Notes: generated by a model from the letters alone, not told the origin. Shown: positions 45,385 to 54,970, counted from the stretch's first letter. The stretch: 64,000 nt of DNA from Oxalobacteraceae bacterium (GCA_027490725.1 JAIXXN010000029.1:1-64000), one strand, 5' to 3'. A program made the numbers and translations.

Positions 45385-46503
45385 ATGAATCGAGTTAATT
45401 CCTTCGCGGGGCGCTGCGCGGTGCTCGCCGCGCTGACTGCCGGCGCTAGCCTGCTGCCGCTGCTGGCGCCACAGGCGCTGGCTCAGGCTGAGTCAGTGCC
45501 GAGCGCTGCGCGCGCCACGGCAGCGCTGAGCCAGCCCGCGCTGGTGACGCCCAAGGCCCTGAATGCCAGCATGCTCGCAATTGCCGCCGCCGGTCAGCGG
45601 CTGGTGGCGGCCGGCGAGCGCGGCACCATCCTGTACTCGGATGATGCCGGCAAGAGCTGGCGTCAGGCCAGCGTGCCGGTGGGCGTCAGCCTGACGGCAC
45701 TGCAATTCGTCGATGCCACACAGGGCTGGGCAGTGGGTCACCAGGGTGTGGTGCTGCATACCCGCGATGCGGGCGCTAGCTGGACCAAGCAGCTGGACGG
45801 GATACAAGCCGCCGCGCTGGTGCTGCAGGCTGCGCAACAGCTGAGCGGGGCAGAACAGGCCCGCGCGCTGGAAGACGCGCGCCACCTGATCGAGGACGGG
45901 CCGGACAAGCCCTTGCTCGACCTGTACTTCGAGAACGCCCGCAACGGCTATGTGCTGGGCGCCTACAACCTGCTGTTCAAGACCAGCGATGGCGGCGCCA
46001 CATGGCAGGCGTGGCAGCTGCATGTCGACAATCCCAAGGGCCTGCATCTGTACGGCATGCGCGGTAACGGCGCGACGCTGTATCTGGCAGGCGAACAGGG
46101 ACTGCTGCTGCGCTCCACCGATCAGGGCAACAGCTTCCGGGGCCTCGCCAGCCCCTACAAGGGCAGCTATTTCGGTGTACTGGCAGCGCGCAGCGGCGCG
46201 CTGCTTGCCTACGGTTTGCGCGGCAACGTCTACTGGTCCGGCGATCAGGGCAGCAGCTGGAGCAAGGTCGAGAGCGGCGTGCAGGCTTCCCTGTCCGGTG
46301 CCACCGAACTGGCCGACGGCACGCTGGTACTGGTGAGTCAGGGCGGCGAGGTGCTGCTCAGCCGCGACCAGGGCCGCAGCTTCAGCGCCCTTGCTGGCAC
46401 GACCTTGCCACTGGCCGCCGTTGCGCAGGCGCGCGACGGTGCGCTGGTGCTGGCGGGACTGCGCGGCATGCGCCGCATGGCCGTACCGGCCACGGCGCAA
46501 TAG
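45385..46503 (+). CDS. YCF48-like BNR-repeat periplasmic protein (module B)
   Basis: A 372-residue protein starting at the ATG with AAGGAGG upstream; a GTG 15 nt earlier is less likely. Signal-like N-terminus followed by propeller blades (YSDDAGKSWRQASVP, TSDGGATWQAW, STDQGNSFRG, SGDQGSSWSKV, SRDQGRSFSAL). Paralogue of the 22007 protein. Presumed assembly or docking partner of the adjacent pump. Confidence 0.82.
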   Translation: MNRVNSFAGRCAVLAALTAGASLLPLLAPQALAQAESVPSAARATAALSQPALVTPKALNASMLAIAAAGQRLVAAGERGTILYSDDAGKSWRQASVPVGVSLTALQFVDATQGWAVGHQGVVLHTRDAGASWTKQLDGIQAAALVLQAAQQLSGAEQARALEDARHLIEDGPDKPLLDLYFENARNGYVLGAYNLLFKTSDGGATWQAWQLHVDNPKGLHLYGMRGNGATLYLAGEQGLLLRSTDQGNSFRGLASPYKGSYFGVLAARSGALLAYGLRGNVYWSGDQGSSWSKVESGVQASLSGATELADGTLVLVSQGGEVLLSRDQGRSFSALAGTTLPLAAVAQARDGALVLAGLRGMRRMAVPATAQ

Positions 46504-46539
46504 CGCCCTCCACCCTTCACACGAACAAGCTGGAACATC

Positions 46540-49500
46540 ATGCACACAGATCAAGATTTAGAACAACAGCCAGTCGTGCGGCGGCTACAGGACTTCGACA
46601 CCGGCTCCGGCAATCTGGCCGAACGGGCGCTGTTCAACTTCCGCCCCCTGGTCATCCTGCTTTGCCTGCTGGCGACCCTGGTGCTCGGCTATCAGGCCAC
46701 CCGCATCAAGCTCAATGCCAGCTTCGAGAAGATGATCCCGAGCTTACATCCCTACGTGCTGAATTATCTGGCCAATAAGGCCGATCTCAACGGGCTGGGT
46801 AATTCGGTACGCATCGCCGTGGAAACCGGCGGCGCTTCGATTTACGAGCGCGCCTACCTCGACACCCTGCAACGTCTCAACGATGAAGTGTTCCTGTTGC
46901 CGGGCGTGGACCGGCCCTTCATGAAATCGCTGTGGACCCCGAGTACCCGCTGGGCCGCCGTCACCGAAGAAGGTCTCGATGGCGGCACCGTCATCCCGGA
47001 CGGCTACGATGGCTCGGCTGACAGCCTGACCCAGTTGCGCGCCAATATCGCCCGCTCTGGCGAAATCGGCCAGCTGGTGGCAGCCGACTTCAAGTCCAGC
47101 ATCGTGTATGTGCCGCTGCTCGAACAGAATCCGCAGACCGGCCAGGCGCTCGACTATGGGGCGCTGTCCGAGCGCCTCGAACAGATCCGCGCCAAGTACC
47201 AGAAGGAAGGCGTGCGCATCCACATCACCGGTTTCGCCAAAATCGTCGGCGATCTGATCGATGGCTTGCAGCAGGTACTGCTGTTCTTCGTACTGGCGAT
47301 CGCGATTGCCGGCGCAGTGCTGTTCTGGTACACGCGCTGCTGGCGCAGTACCACGCTGGTGGTGCTGTGTTCCCTGATCGCAGTACTGTGGCAGTGCGGC
47401 CTGCTGGCTGCCCTGCACTACGAACTCGATCCGTATTCGGTGCTGGTGCCCTTTCTGGTATTCGCCATCGGCATGAGCCACGGCGCCCAGAAAATGAACG
47501 GCATCATGCAGGACGTGGGACGCGGCACGCACCGCGTGGTGGCGGCACGCTACACCTTCCGGCGCCTGTTCGCCGCTGGTCTGACGGCGCTGCTGTGCGA
47601 CGCCGTCGGCTTCGCGGTGCTGGTCAGCATCCAGATCAAAGTCATTCAGGATCTGGCCATCATTGCCAGCATCGGCGTCGCAGTGCTGATCTTTACCAAT
47701 CTGGTACTGCTGCCGGTGCTGCTGTCCTACACCGGCGTCAGCGCCAAAGCGGCCGAGCGCAGTTTGCAGGCTGACAGTGGCGACGGCTCGGATCAGCCAT
47801 GGCTGTGGGTATTCCTGGATCGCTTCACCCAGCGCCGCTGGGCTGCCATCACGGTAGCTGCCAGTGTGCTACTGGGCGGCCTCGGCTACCTTTACAGTCT
47901 GAACCTGAAAGTGGGCGACCTCGATCCCGGTGCGCCGGAACTGCGCGCCGATTCGCGCTACAACCGTGACAACGGCTTCATGGTTGCCAACTATGCGGCC
48001 AGCTCCGACATTCTAGTGGTGATGATCAAGACCGCGCCCGACCAGTGCACCCGCTACGCCACGCTGGCCAGCGTCGATGCACTGGCCTGGCAGCTGGAAC
48101 AACTGCCGGGGGTGGATTCGACCAACTCGATGGCGGCCCTGAGCAAGCTGGCCACCACCGGCTACAACGAAGGCAACTTCAAATGGTATGACCTGATCCC
48201 CAACGCCGGTGCGCTGGGCGCAGTACAGACCCGGGCGCCACGCGAACTGTTTAACCAGAGCTGCTCGCTGCTGTCGCTGTACGTCTACCTGAAGGACCAC
48301 AAGGCGGCAACCCTGAGCCGGGTGGTCGATACCGTGGCCGCGTTTGCCGCCAGCCACGATACACCAGAGGTGCAGTTCCAGCTGGCGGCCGGCAGTGCCG
48401 GCATCGAGGCTGCCACCAACATCGTGGTCAAACAGGCCATGCACGATATGCTGTTCTGGGTCTACGGTGCGGTCATCCTGCTGTGCTACGCCACCTTCCG
48501 TAACTGGCGTGCGGTACTGGTCGCGATCCTGCCGCTGGTGCTCACCTCGATTCTGTGCGAAGTACTGATGGTGGTACTGGGCATGGGCGTAAAGGTCGCC
48601 ACCCTGCCGGTGATAGCGCTCGGCGTCGGCATCGGCGTGGACTATGCGCTGTATGTACTGAGCGTGATGCTGACCCGCATGCGCGCCGGTGCTGCACTGT
48701 CCGACGCCTACCTGCACGCCTTGCGCTTCACCGGCCGGGTGGTAATCCTGACCGGTGTGACGCTGGCCGTGGCGGTGGCGACCTGGCTGTTCTCGCCGAT
48801 CAAATTCCAGGCTGATATGGGCATCCTGCTGGCCTTCATGTTCCTGTGGAATATGGTCGGTGCACTGGTACTGGTCCCCGCGCTCGCACACTTCCTGATG
48901 CCGCAGCAACGCGCTCGCCAGCCCGCGGCATCCGAGCTGCAGCCGCGCGCCACAGCGGAAGCAGTAGGTTCGCCGGAGCCCCTCGCTGCTGCGCTGGCGG
49001 CCGCCGATACCCTGCGCCACACGGCACTTGGCGATGTGATCGGCCGCGCTGGGCGCCATCAGACGCACGCGTGGCTGGGCCTGCCGTTCGCCCAGCCACC
49101 GGTAGGTCTGTTGCGCTGGAAGGCGCCGCGCCCGGCGCAGCCGTGGCGGGACATACGCGAAGCGCTCAGCTTCGGCGCACCGGCACTGCAACTGGGCGGC
49201 GTCACGCTGGAACTGCCGCCCCAGCAATGGGGCAAGCTGGCCGGATCGGAGGACTGCCTGACGCTAAACGTGTTTGCGCCGCAGATGACGGCGGCGCAGG
49301 CCCGCGCCGTCAAACTGCCGGTGATGTTCTGGATCCATGGCGGCGCCAATACCGCTGGCACCGCCGCTACCTACACCACCTTGTGCAACCTGGCCGGCCA
49401 GGATCAGGTGATCGTGGTATCGGCCAATTACCGGCTCGGCATCCTCGGCTGGTTCAGTCTTGCCGAACTGGCGCAGCAGGAGCAGCACCCGGCCGATGCT

Positions 49501-50778
49501 TCGGGCAATTTCGGCACGCTGGATCTGATCGCGGCACTGCACTGGGTGCAGCAGCACATCGGCGCGTTTGGCGGCGATCCTGGCAACGTCACCGTATTCG
49601 GCGAATCGGCCGGCGGCCAGAATACCTACACGCTGCTGGCTAGCCCGCTGGCCAAGGGCCTGTTCCAGCGCGCCATCCTACAATCGCCGCTGGCCGTCAG
49701 CTATGCACCGGCCCAGGCGCGCAACTATAGCGACGACACCCAGCCCGGACGCGCCCTCAGTTCGCGAGAACTGCTGTGTCAATGGGTGCAGCGCAGTGGC
49801 CACGCTAGCGACCGCGCCGCCGCCAAAAGCCTGATCGCGACGATGACGCCAGAGCAGATCGCCGACTACGTGCGTGGTCTGTCCGGCGCGGCACTGCTGG
49901 CGCCGATCACAGCGGGCCCGCTCGGCTTCTACGATGCGCCCTGCGTACTCGAGGATGGCTACGTACTGCCGGCCATGCCGCTGGCTGAGGTGTTCCATGA
50001 CCGTAGCCTGTACCACGCGGTGCCGGTGATCATCGGCACCAACCGCGACGAGTACAAGCTTTTCATGTCCAGCAATCCCGACTACGTACACATGCTGTTC
50101 GGGCGCATCCCGCTGATGCGCAACCGGCGCCGCTACCAGCGTCACGCCGCGTATCTGTCAGCCTTATGGCAGGCTGCCGGTGCGCTCGATCCGGCCAGCG
50201 CCATGGTCGCTTCAGGTCACACGGATGTCTGGACCTACCGCTTCGACTGGGACGAGCAGCCAGCCATACCGCTGATCGCACCGCGGCTGCTGGTGGGCGC
50301 GGCGCACGTGCTGGAAGTGGCGTTCGTATTCCGCGATCTCGATGGCGAGTTTGATCCCACACACGCCTTCACGGCTGCCAACCGGCCCGGCCGCAAGCAA
50401 GTTTCGGACGCCATGGCCGGCTACTGGACCCATTTCGCCCGCCACGGCCTACCCGGTGGCGGCGCTGATAGCGCCCTGCCGGCCTGGACCCGCTGGAATA
50501 ACGATGCCAGTAGCGCACGCCTTATGGTGTTCGATACCAGCGCTGATGGCGGCAGCCGCATGATCGTGCACGATAACAGTGTCGCGTCGCTCAAGCTCGC
50601 CCTGGCGCGCGACCCGGCACTGCGCGACGACCCGCGCGAGCACAGCGAACTGTTCGGACGGCTGTTCCTGTGGTCGATCTTTGGCAGCTATGCCAGCGAG
50701 GAAGCGCTGGAGAGCTTCGCACGCAGCCATGGCTATACCGGCCCAACAGCAACACTGCGCCCCAGCTTCTGGCCATGA
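46540..50778 (+). CDS. MMPL/RND transporter fused to a type-B carboxylesterase
   Basis: A single 1412-residue open frame. Residues 1-787 form a complete RND/MMPL transporter paralogous to 23095 (FLVFAIGMSHGAQKMNGI, ALGVGIGVDYALYVL, last helix ending AHFLMPQQ). A polar Ala/Gln/Pro-rich linker spans about 788-827. Residues 828-1412 are a complete type-B carboxylesterase: oxyanion HGG at 933-935, nucleophile S1023 in FGESAGGQ, acid E1171 in TNRDEYKLF and H1256 in GAAHVLEVAF. No start codon with a ribosome site separates the halves. RND proteins usually end in the cytoplasm, so the esterase should lie on the cytoplasmic face. It may split an imported phenolic ester (feruloyl or coniferyl ester). 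Direction of transport and substrate are inference. Confidence 0.88.
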   Translation: MHTDQDLEQQPVVRRLQDFDTGSGNLAERALFNFRPLVILLCLLATLVLGYQATRIKLNASFEKMIPSLHPYVLNYLANKADLNGLGNSVRIAVETGGASIYERAYLDTLQRLNDEVFLLPGVDRPFMKSLWTPSTRWAAVTEEGLDGGTVIPDGYDGSADSLTQLRANIARSGEIGQLVAADFKSSIVYVPLLEQNPQTGQALDYGALSERLEQIRAKYQKEGVRIHITGFAKIVGDLIDGLQQVLLFFVLAIAIAGAVLFWYTRCWRSTTLVVLCSLIAVLWQCGLLAALHYELDPYSVLVPFLVFAIGMSHGAQKMNGIMQDVGRGTHRVVAARYTFRRLFAAGLTALLCDAVGFAVLVSIQIKVIQDLAIIASIGVAVLIFTNLVLLPVLLSYTGVSAKAAERSLQADSGDGSDQPWLWVFLDRFTQRRWAAITVAASVLLGGLGYLYSLNLKVGDLDPGAPELRADSRYNRDNGFMVANYAASSDILVVMIKTAPDQCTRYATLASVDALAWQLEQLPGVDSTNSMAALSKLATTGYNEGNFKWYDLIPNAGALGAVQTRAPRELFNQSCSLLSLYVYLKDHKAATLSRVVDTVAAFAASHDTPEVQFQLAAGSAGIEAATNIVVKQAMHDMLFWVYGAVILLCYATFRNWRAVLVAILPLVLTSILCEVLMVVLGMGVKVATLPVIALGVGIGVDYALYVLSVMLTRMRAGAALSDAYLHALRFTGRVVILTGVTLAVAVATWLFSPIKFQADMGILLAFMFLWNMVGALVLVPALAHFLMPQQRARQPAASELQPRATAEAVGSPEPLAAALAAADTLRHTALGDVIGRAGRHQTHAWLGLPFAQPPVGLLRWKAPRPAQPWRDIREALSFGAPALQLGGVTLELPPQQWGKLAGSEDCLTLNVFAPQMTAAQARAVKLPVMFWIHGGANTAGTAATYTTLCNLAGQDQVIVVSANYRLGILGWFSLAELAQQEQHPADASGNFGTLDLIAALHWVQQHIGAFGGDPGNVTVFGESAGGQNTYTLLASPLAKGLFQRAILQSPLAVSYAPAQARNYSDDTQPGRALSSRELLCQWVQRSGHASDRAAAKSLIATMTPEQIADYVRGLSGAALLAPITAGPLGFYDAPCVLEDGYVLPAMPLAEVFHDRSLYHAVPVIIGTNRDEYKLFMSSNPDYVHMLFGRIPLMRNRRRYQRHAAYLSALWQAAGALDPASAMVASGHTDVWTYRFDWDEQPAIPLIAPRLLVGAAHVLEVAFVFRDLDGEFDPTHAFTAANRPGRKQVSDAMAGYWTHFARHGLPGGGADSALPAWTRWNNDASSARLMVFDTSADGGSRMIVHDNSVASLKLALARDPALRDDPREHSELFGRLFLWSIFGSYASEEALESFARSHGYTGPTATLRPSFWP

Positions 50779-52058
50779 GCAGCCACGTCCAACCCGGTCT
50801 GTTCTGCAGCTATCAGGACGTATGGCTGCTGGACGGCCTGCGGACCCCGCTAGCCGACTACCGCGGCGCCTTCAGCCAGATCTCGCCAACCGATCTGGGT
50901 ATCAAAGTGGCCCGTGAAGTTCTGCAGCGCAGCGGCGTCGCGCCTGCCGAAATCGGTGCCGTGATCAGCGGCAATATGGCGCCCGGCGATTGCTACCAGT
51001 ACATGCTGCCGCGTCATATCGGCCTGTACGCGGGGGTGCCGCTGTCGGTCCCGGCGCTGAACGTGCAGCGCATCTGTGGCACTGGTCTCGAGCTGTTCCG
51101 TCAGGCCGGCGACCAGATTGCCCTCGGCTACACCGATACGGCGCTGGTGGTCGGCACCGAATCGATGACGCGCAATCCGATCGCCGCCTTTGAACACCGC
51201 GCCGGCTTTAAGCTAGGCGCGCCCGTGGCGTTTCAGGATTATCTGTGGGAGGCACTGATCGACCCGGCGCCCGGCATCAGCATGCCGCAGACTGCAGAAA
51301 ATCTGGCGCGCCGTTACGACATTAGCCGCGCCGACGTGGATAGCTTTGCATCCCTGTCCTACACCCGCGCTCTCGCGGCCCGCGACGGCGGCTTCCACGA
51401 TGGCGAAATCGTCGCCGTTGCCAACCAGGCCTTCACTCTGCCCGGCTATGCCGAGCGCCAGATCCGCCTGCAGGGCCAGTCTGAAGCGCTGGCCCGCGAT
51501 ACCCATCCGCGCCCCTCACCGCCCGAAGTGCTGGCCACACTGCGCCCCTTGTATCCGCAGGGCGTGCAGACCAGCGGCAACAGTTGCGCGCTGACCGATG
51601 GCGCAGCGGCCGCCATCGTCTGCAGCGGAGCTTTTGCGCGACGCGGCGGACGGCAGCCGCAGGCCCGCATCATCGCAGCGGCGCTGGTCGGCGTGCCGCC
51701 CGAAATCATGGGCATCGGCCCGGCGCCGGCGATCAGGCTGCTGCTCGAACGCTGCGGCCTGCGCCTGTCGGAGATCGGCCTATTCGAAATCAATGAAGCG
51801 CAAGGGGCGCAGATCATCGCGGTAGAAAGAGAACTGCAACTGGAGCGGGCACGCCTGAATATTCACGGCGGCGCGATTGCGCTCGGCCACCCGCTAGCGG
51901 CGACCGGGGTCAGGCTGTGCATCACGCTGGCGCGCGCGCTGATCCTGCGCGAGCAGCGCTACGGGGTGGCGGCGGCCTGCATCGGCGGTGGTCAGGGCAT
52001 CGCGCTGCTGTTGGAGAACCCCCACTGGCAAGCGTTACAGCACCATGGCGCTCAGTGA
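50775..52058 (+). CDS. Thiolase-family acyl-CoA acetyltransferase
   Basis: A 427-residue thiolase. The ATG at 50775 overlaps the fusion gene's stop by ATGA. Catalytic Cys in QRICGTGLEL near 98, His in ALGHPLAATG and Cys in ACIGGGQG near the C-terminus are all present. Ferulate clusters of Pseudomonas carry a similar thiolase gene (aat) beside fcs/ech, with no essential role shown for the hydratase-lyase route. It may serve a beta-oxidation-like branch. Its last 24 nt overlap the convergent MarR gene. Confidence 0.85.
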   Translation: MSSHVQPGLFCSYQDVWLLDGLRTPLADYRGAFSQISPTDLGIKVAREVLQRSGVAPAEIGAVISGNMAPGDCYQYMLPRHIGLYAGVPLSVPALNVQRICGTGLELFRQAGDQIALGYTDTALVVGTESMTRNPIAAFEHRAGFKLGAPVAFQDYLWEALIDPAPGISMPQTAENLARRYDISRADVDSFASLSYTRALAARDGGFHDGEIVAVANQAFTLPGYAERQIRLQGQSEALARDTHPRPSPPEVLATLRPLYPQGVQTSGNSCALTDGAAAAIVCSGAFARRGGRQPQARIIAAALVGVPPEIMGIGPAPAIRLLLERCGLRLSEIGLFEINEAQGAQIIAVERELQLERARLNIHGGAIALGHPLAATGVRLCITLARALILREQRYGVAAACIGGGQGIALLLENPHWQALQHHGAQ

Positions 52059-52493
52059 ACGCAGCAGTACCCGCAGTTGCGCATGCAGTGCAGTGCACTG
52101 CTCGGGGTTCAGTTCGTCCAGCATGGCGCGTTCCAGCGCCGCCACGGCGGCATCGCCCTGGCGCAGCAAGGCGCTGCCTTCGGCGCTCAGACGCAGATGG
52201 ATGATGCGGCCATGATAGGCATCGGCCTGGCGCACCACCCAGCCGCGCGCCTCCATGACCTTGACCATCTCGTTAGCCGATTGCGGCGAGATCATCGAGC
52301 GTTCGGCCAGCTGTGCATTCGACAGCTGCTGCTGGGTGTCGAGCACCGACAGCGCCGTGTACTGGGCGGCGCTCAGACCGAGTGCGCCGAGGCTGTCGCG
52401 CAGGCGCCGGCTCAGCACATGATCGAGGCGACCGATCAGATAGGCAATGCCGCTGGGTTTGTCATTTGCCGCCACAGGCGCTACTGGTTTCAT
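52035..52493 (-). CDS. MarR-family regulator of the ech-vdh-fcs genes
   Basis: A MarR winged-helix protein (152 residues from the ATG at 52493; an upstream ATG at 52535 would add 14). Recognition region QLSNAQLAERSMISPQSANE, wing with DAYHGRIIHLRLSAEG. Divergent from ech. MarR proteins such as FerC, CouR and HcaR repress hydroxycinnamate genes and release DNA on binding the CoA thioester, so the same is likely here. I prefer the later start because a TATAAT-like box (52556-52561, minus strand) leaves no leader for the upstream one. Confidence 0.85.
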   Translation of the reverse strand: MKPVAPVAANDKPSGIAYLIGRLDHVLSRRLRDSLGALGLSAAQYTALSVLDTQQQLSNAQLAERSMISPQSANEMVKVMEARGWVVRQADAYHGRIIHLRLSAEGSALLRQGDAAVAALERAMLDELNPEQCTALHAQLRVLLRSLSAMVL

Positions 52494-52529
52494 CGGAATC
52501 CGGAAGGTAAAAAAACGTTCGAAAAGCCC

Positions 52530-52557
52530 TTGCATAACACATCAGGCAGCATATATT
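52530..52557 (+). promoter_or_regulatory. Possible -35/-10 promoter of ech
   Basis: TTGCAT (52530-52535) and TATATT (52552-52557) are separated by 16 bp, and the MarR operator candidates follow directly. The -35 match is weak; spacing and position are good. Confidence 0.4.
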
Positions 52558-52584
52558 ATAAGTCGCTTATCAGGCAACCTGATA
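52558..52584. promoter_or_regulatory. Two overlapping MarR-type operators upstream of ech
   Basis: ATAAG-TCG-CTTAT (52558-52570) and TATCAGG-CAA-CCTGATA (52568-52584) are two perfect inverted repeats sharing three bases. They lie between the divergent MarR and ech genes, over the likely transcription start of ech. Confidence 0.65.
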
Positions 52585-52610
52585 TCAACCTAACATAAAG
52601 TGAGACCGCA

Positions 52611-53444
52611 ATGAACCAATATGAACAGCGCTGGAGCACCGTCAAAGTCGAGATTACCGATGGCATCGCCTGGGTGACCCTGAACCGTCCCGAAAAGCGC
52701 AATGCCATGAGCCCGACCCTGAATCGCGAAATGATCGATGTACTGGAAACGCTGGAACTCGATCCGGCGGCAGAAGTGCTGGTGCTGACCGGTGCCGGCG
52801 ACAGCTGGACCGCCGGCATGGACCTCAAAGAATACTTCCGCGAGAACGACGGCAAGCCGGAGATCTTCCAGGAAAAGCTGCGCCGCGACTGCTCGCAATG
52901 GCAATGGAAGCTGCTGCGCATGTATAGCAAACCGACCATCGCCATGGTCAACGGCTGGTGCTTCGGCGGTGCCTTCTCGCCACTGGTGGCCTGCGATCTG
53001 GCGATCTCTGCTGACGAAGCCGTGTATGGCCTGTCGGAAATTAACTGGGGTATCCCGCCCGGCAATCTGGTCAGCAAAGCGGTCGCCGACACCATGGGTC
53101 ACCGTCAGGCACTGCACTACATCATGACCGGCGACACCTTTACCGGTCAGGAAGCAGCAGCCATGGGGCTGGTCAACAAGAGCGTGCCGCTGGCACAGCT
53201 GCGCGCGGCCACCATCGAACTGGCCGAAAAGCTGCTGGCCAAATCGCCGACCGTGCTGCGCATCGCCAAGAACGGCTTCAAGCGCTGCCGCGAACTGACC
53301 TGGGAGCAGAACGAAGACTATCTGTACGCCAAGGTCGACCAGTCCAATTATCGCGATCCGGAAAAAGGCCGTGCGCAGGGTCTCAAGCAGTTCCTCGACG
53401 ACAAAACCATCAAACCAGGTCTGCAAACCTACAAGCGCGCCTAA
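52611..53444 (+). CDS. ech: Hydroxycinnamoyl-CoA hydratase-lyase (feruloyl-CoA)
   Basis: A 277-residue crotonase-superfamily enzyme hydrating feruloyl-, p-coumaroyl- or caffeoyl-CoA and cleaving it to the aldehyde plus acetyl-CoA. Typical family features: GDSWTAGMDLKEYFRE near 63-78, WCFGGAFSPLVACDLAI near 122-138 and SEINWGIPPGNLVS near 143-156, containing the active-site Glu and the oxyanion-hole Gly residues. First gene of ech-vdh-fcs. Confidence 0.95.
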   Translation: MNQYEQRWSTVKVEITDGIAWVTLNRPEKRNAMSPTLNREMIDVLETLELDPAAEVLVLTGAGDSWTAGMDLKEYFRENDGKPEIFQEKLRRDCSQWQWKLLRMYSKPTIAMVNGWCFGGAFSPLVACDLAISADEAVYGLSEINWGIPPGNLVSKAVADTMGHRQALHYIMTGDTFTGQEAAAMGLVNKSVPLAQLRAATIELAEKLLAKSPTVLRIAKNGFKRCRELTWEQNEDYLYAKVDQSNYRDPEKGRAQGLKQFLDDKTIKPGLQTYKRA

Positions 53445-53501
53445 GACGCCCACGCTTGCAGCACCAGTAACAGTAGCAGCCCACAACCAAGGAGATACCC
53501 C

Positions 53502-54956
53502 ATGCTTACAGCCCGCTTGCTGATCGGAGGCCAAGATCAGGCCGCCACTGGCGATGCCACCTACCAGCGTCTCAACCCGGCCACCGGCGCAGTCGCCTCG
53601 GTCGCCGCTGCCGCCACGCTGGACGATGCCGATGCCGCCGTCGCTGCTGCCCACGCCGCCTTCCCCGGCTGGTCGGCCACGGCGCCCAACGAACGCCGCC
53701 GCCTGCTGCTCAAAGCGGCCGATGCGCTGCAGGCCCGCAGCGCCGAATTCATCGCCGCCGGCGTGGCCGAAGCGGGCGGTGCGCCCGGCTGGTATGGCTT
53801 TAACGTTATGCTGGCCGCCTCGATGCTGCGCGAAGCGGCGTCGCTGACCACCCAGATCGCCGGCGAAGTGATTCCCTCCGATGTGCCGGGTCTAATGGCG
53901 CTGGGAATGCGCCAGGCTTGCGGCGTGGTGCTGGGTATCGCGCCATGGAACGCCCCGCTGATTCTGGGCACGCGCGCGATCGCCACGCCGCTGGCCTGCG
54001 GCAATACGGTAGTGCTCAAGTCCTCGGAAATCTGCCCTGCCCTGCATCGTCTGATTGGCGAAGTGTTTGTCGACGCCGGCTTCCCGGCCGGTGTCGTCAA
54101 CGTCATCAGCAATGCGCCGCAGGATGCGGCTGCCGTGGTGGCACGCCTGATCGCCCATCCGGCAGTCAAACGCATCAACTTTACCGGATCGACCAAAGTG
54201 GGCCGCATCATCGCCCAGCAGGCGGCTCAGCATCTGAAGCCGGTGGTCCTGGAACTGGGCGGCAAGAATCCCTTGCTGATTCTGGATGACGCCGACCTCG
54301 ATGAAGCGGTGCAGGCGGCAGCCTTCGGCGCCTTCTTCAATCAGGGCCAGATCTGTATGTCGACCGATCGCATTATCATTGACCATAAGGTGGCCGATGC
54401 TTTCGTCGAAAAACTGCGCATCAAGACTGCCGGCCTGCGCGCCGGCCAGCCCGGTGAACCCGGTGCCGTACTGGCAGGCATGGTCGACGTTGGCGCTGCT
54501 AGCCGCGTCGCGCACATGATTGCCGATGCCGAGGCCAAGGGTGCCACACTGGTCTGCGGTAGCGCCAGTCACGAAGGCAACCTGCTGCAAGCGGCCATCA
54601 TCGACCACATTACGCCAGCCATGAGCGTGTATCAGGAAGAGTCCTTCGGCCCGATCGTCGGCATCATCCGGGTCGACGGTGACGAAGCTGCACTGGCCGA
54701 GGCCAATAGCGGCGAGTACGGCCTGTCCGCCGCCGTGTTTAGCCGCGATGTGTCGCGCGCGCTGGCGCTGGCGCAGCGTATCGAGTCGGGCATCTGCCAC
54801 ATCAATAGCTCCACCGTGGCCGATGAGGCGCAAATGCCATTCGGCGGCGTCAAGGCCAGCGGCTACGGGCGCTTTGGCGGCAAAGCCGGTATCGCCGAAT
54901 TCACCGACCTGCGCTGGATCACCATCCAGAGTGGCCATCGCCACTACCCGGTGTGA
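53502..54956 (+). CDS. vdh: Vanillin dehydrogenase
   Basis: A 484-residue NAD-dependent ALDH oxidising vanillin (and 4-hydroxybenzaldehyde or protocatechualdehyde) to the acid. ACGVVLGIAPWNAPLILGTR near 142-161, ELGGKNPLLILDDADLDEA near 251-269, catalytic Cys in GQICMSTDRIII near 285. AAGGAG precedes the ATG. The placement between ech and fcs is the classical vanillin dehydrogenase setting. A second aromatic ALDH at 39964 probably serves coniferaldehyde. Confidence 0.92.
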   Translation: MLTARLLIGGQDQAATGDATYQRLNPATGAVASVAAAATLDDADAAVAAAHAAFPGWSATAPNERRRLLLKAADALQARSAEFIAAGVAEAGGAPGWYGFNVMLAASMLREAASLTTQIAGEVIPSDVPGLMALGMRQACGVVLGIAPWNAPLILGTRAIATPLACGNTVVLKSSEICPALHRLIGEVFVDAGFPAGVVNVISNAPQDAAAVVARLIAHPAVKRINFTGSTKVGRIIAQQAAQHLKPVVLELGGKNPLLILDDADLDEAVQAAAFGAFFNQGQICMSTDRIIIDHKVADAFVEKLRIKTAGLRAGQPGEPGAVLAGMVDVGAASRVAHMIADAEAKGATLVCGSASHEGNLLQAAIIDHITPAMSVYQEESFGPIVGIIRVDGDEAALAEANSGEYGLSAAVFSRDVSRALALAQRIESGICHINSSTVADEAQMPFGGVKASGYGRFGGKAGIAEFTDLRWITIQSGHRHYPV

Positions 54957-54970
54957 GGGAGGAGTCCGCA

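Noticed and set aside
48013-49227. 404-codon open frame on the minus strand
   Set aside because: It is antisense to the fusion gene, its product is rich in His, Gln and Arg with no family features, and it reflects GC-rich third positions.
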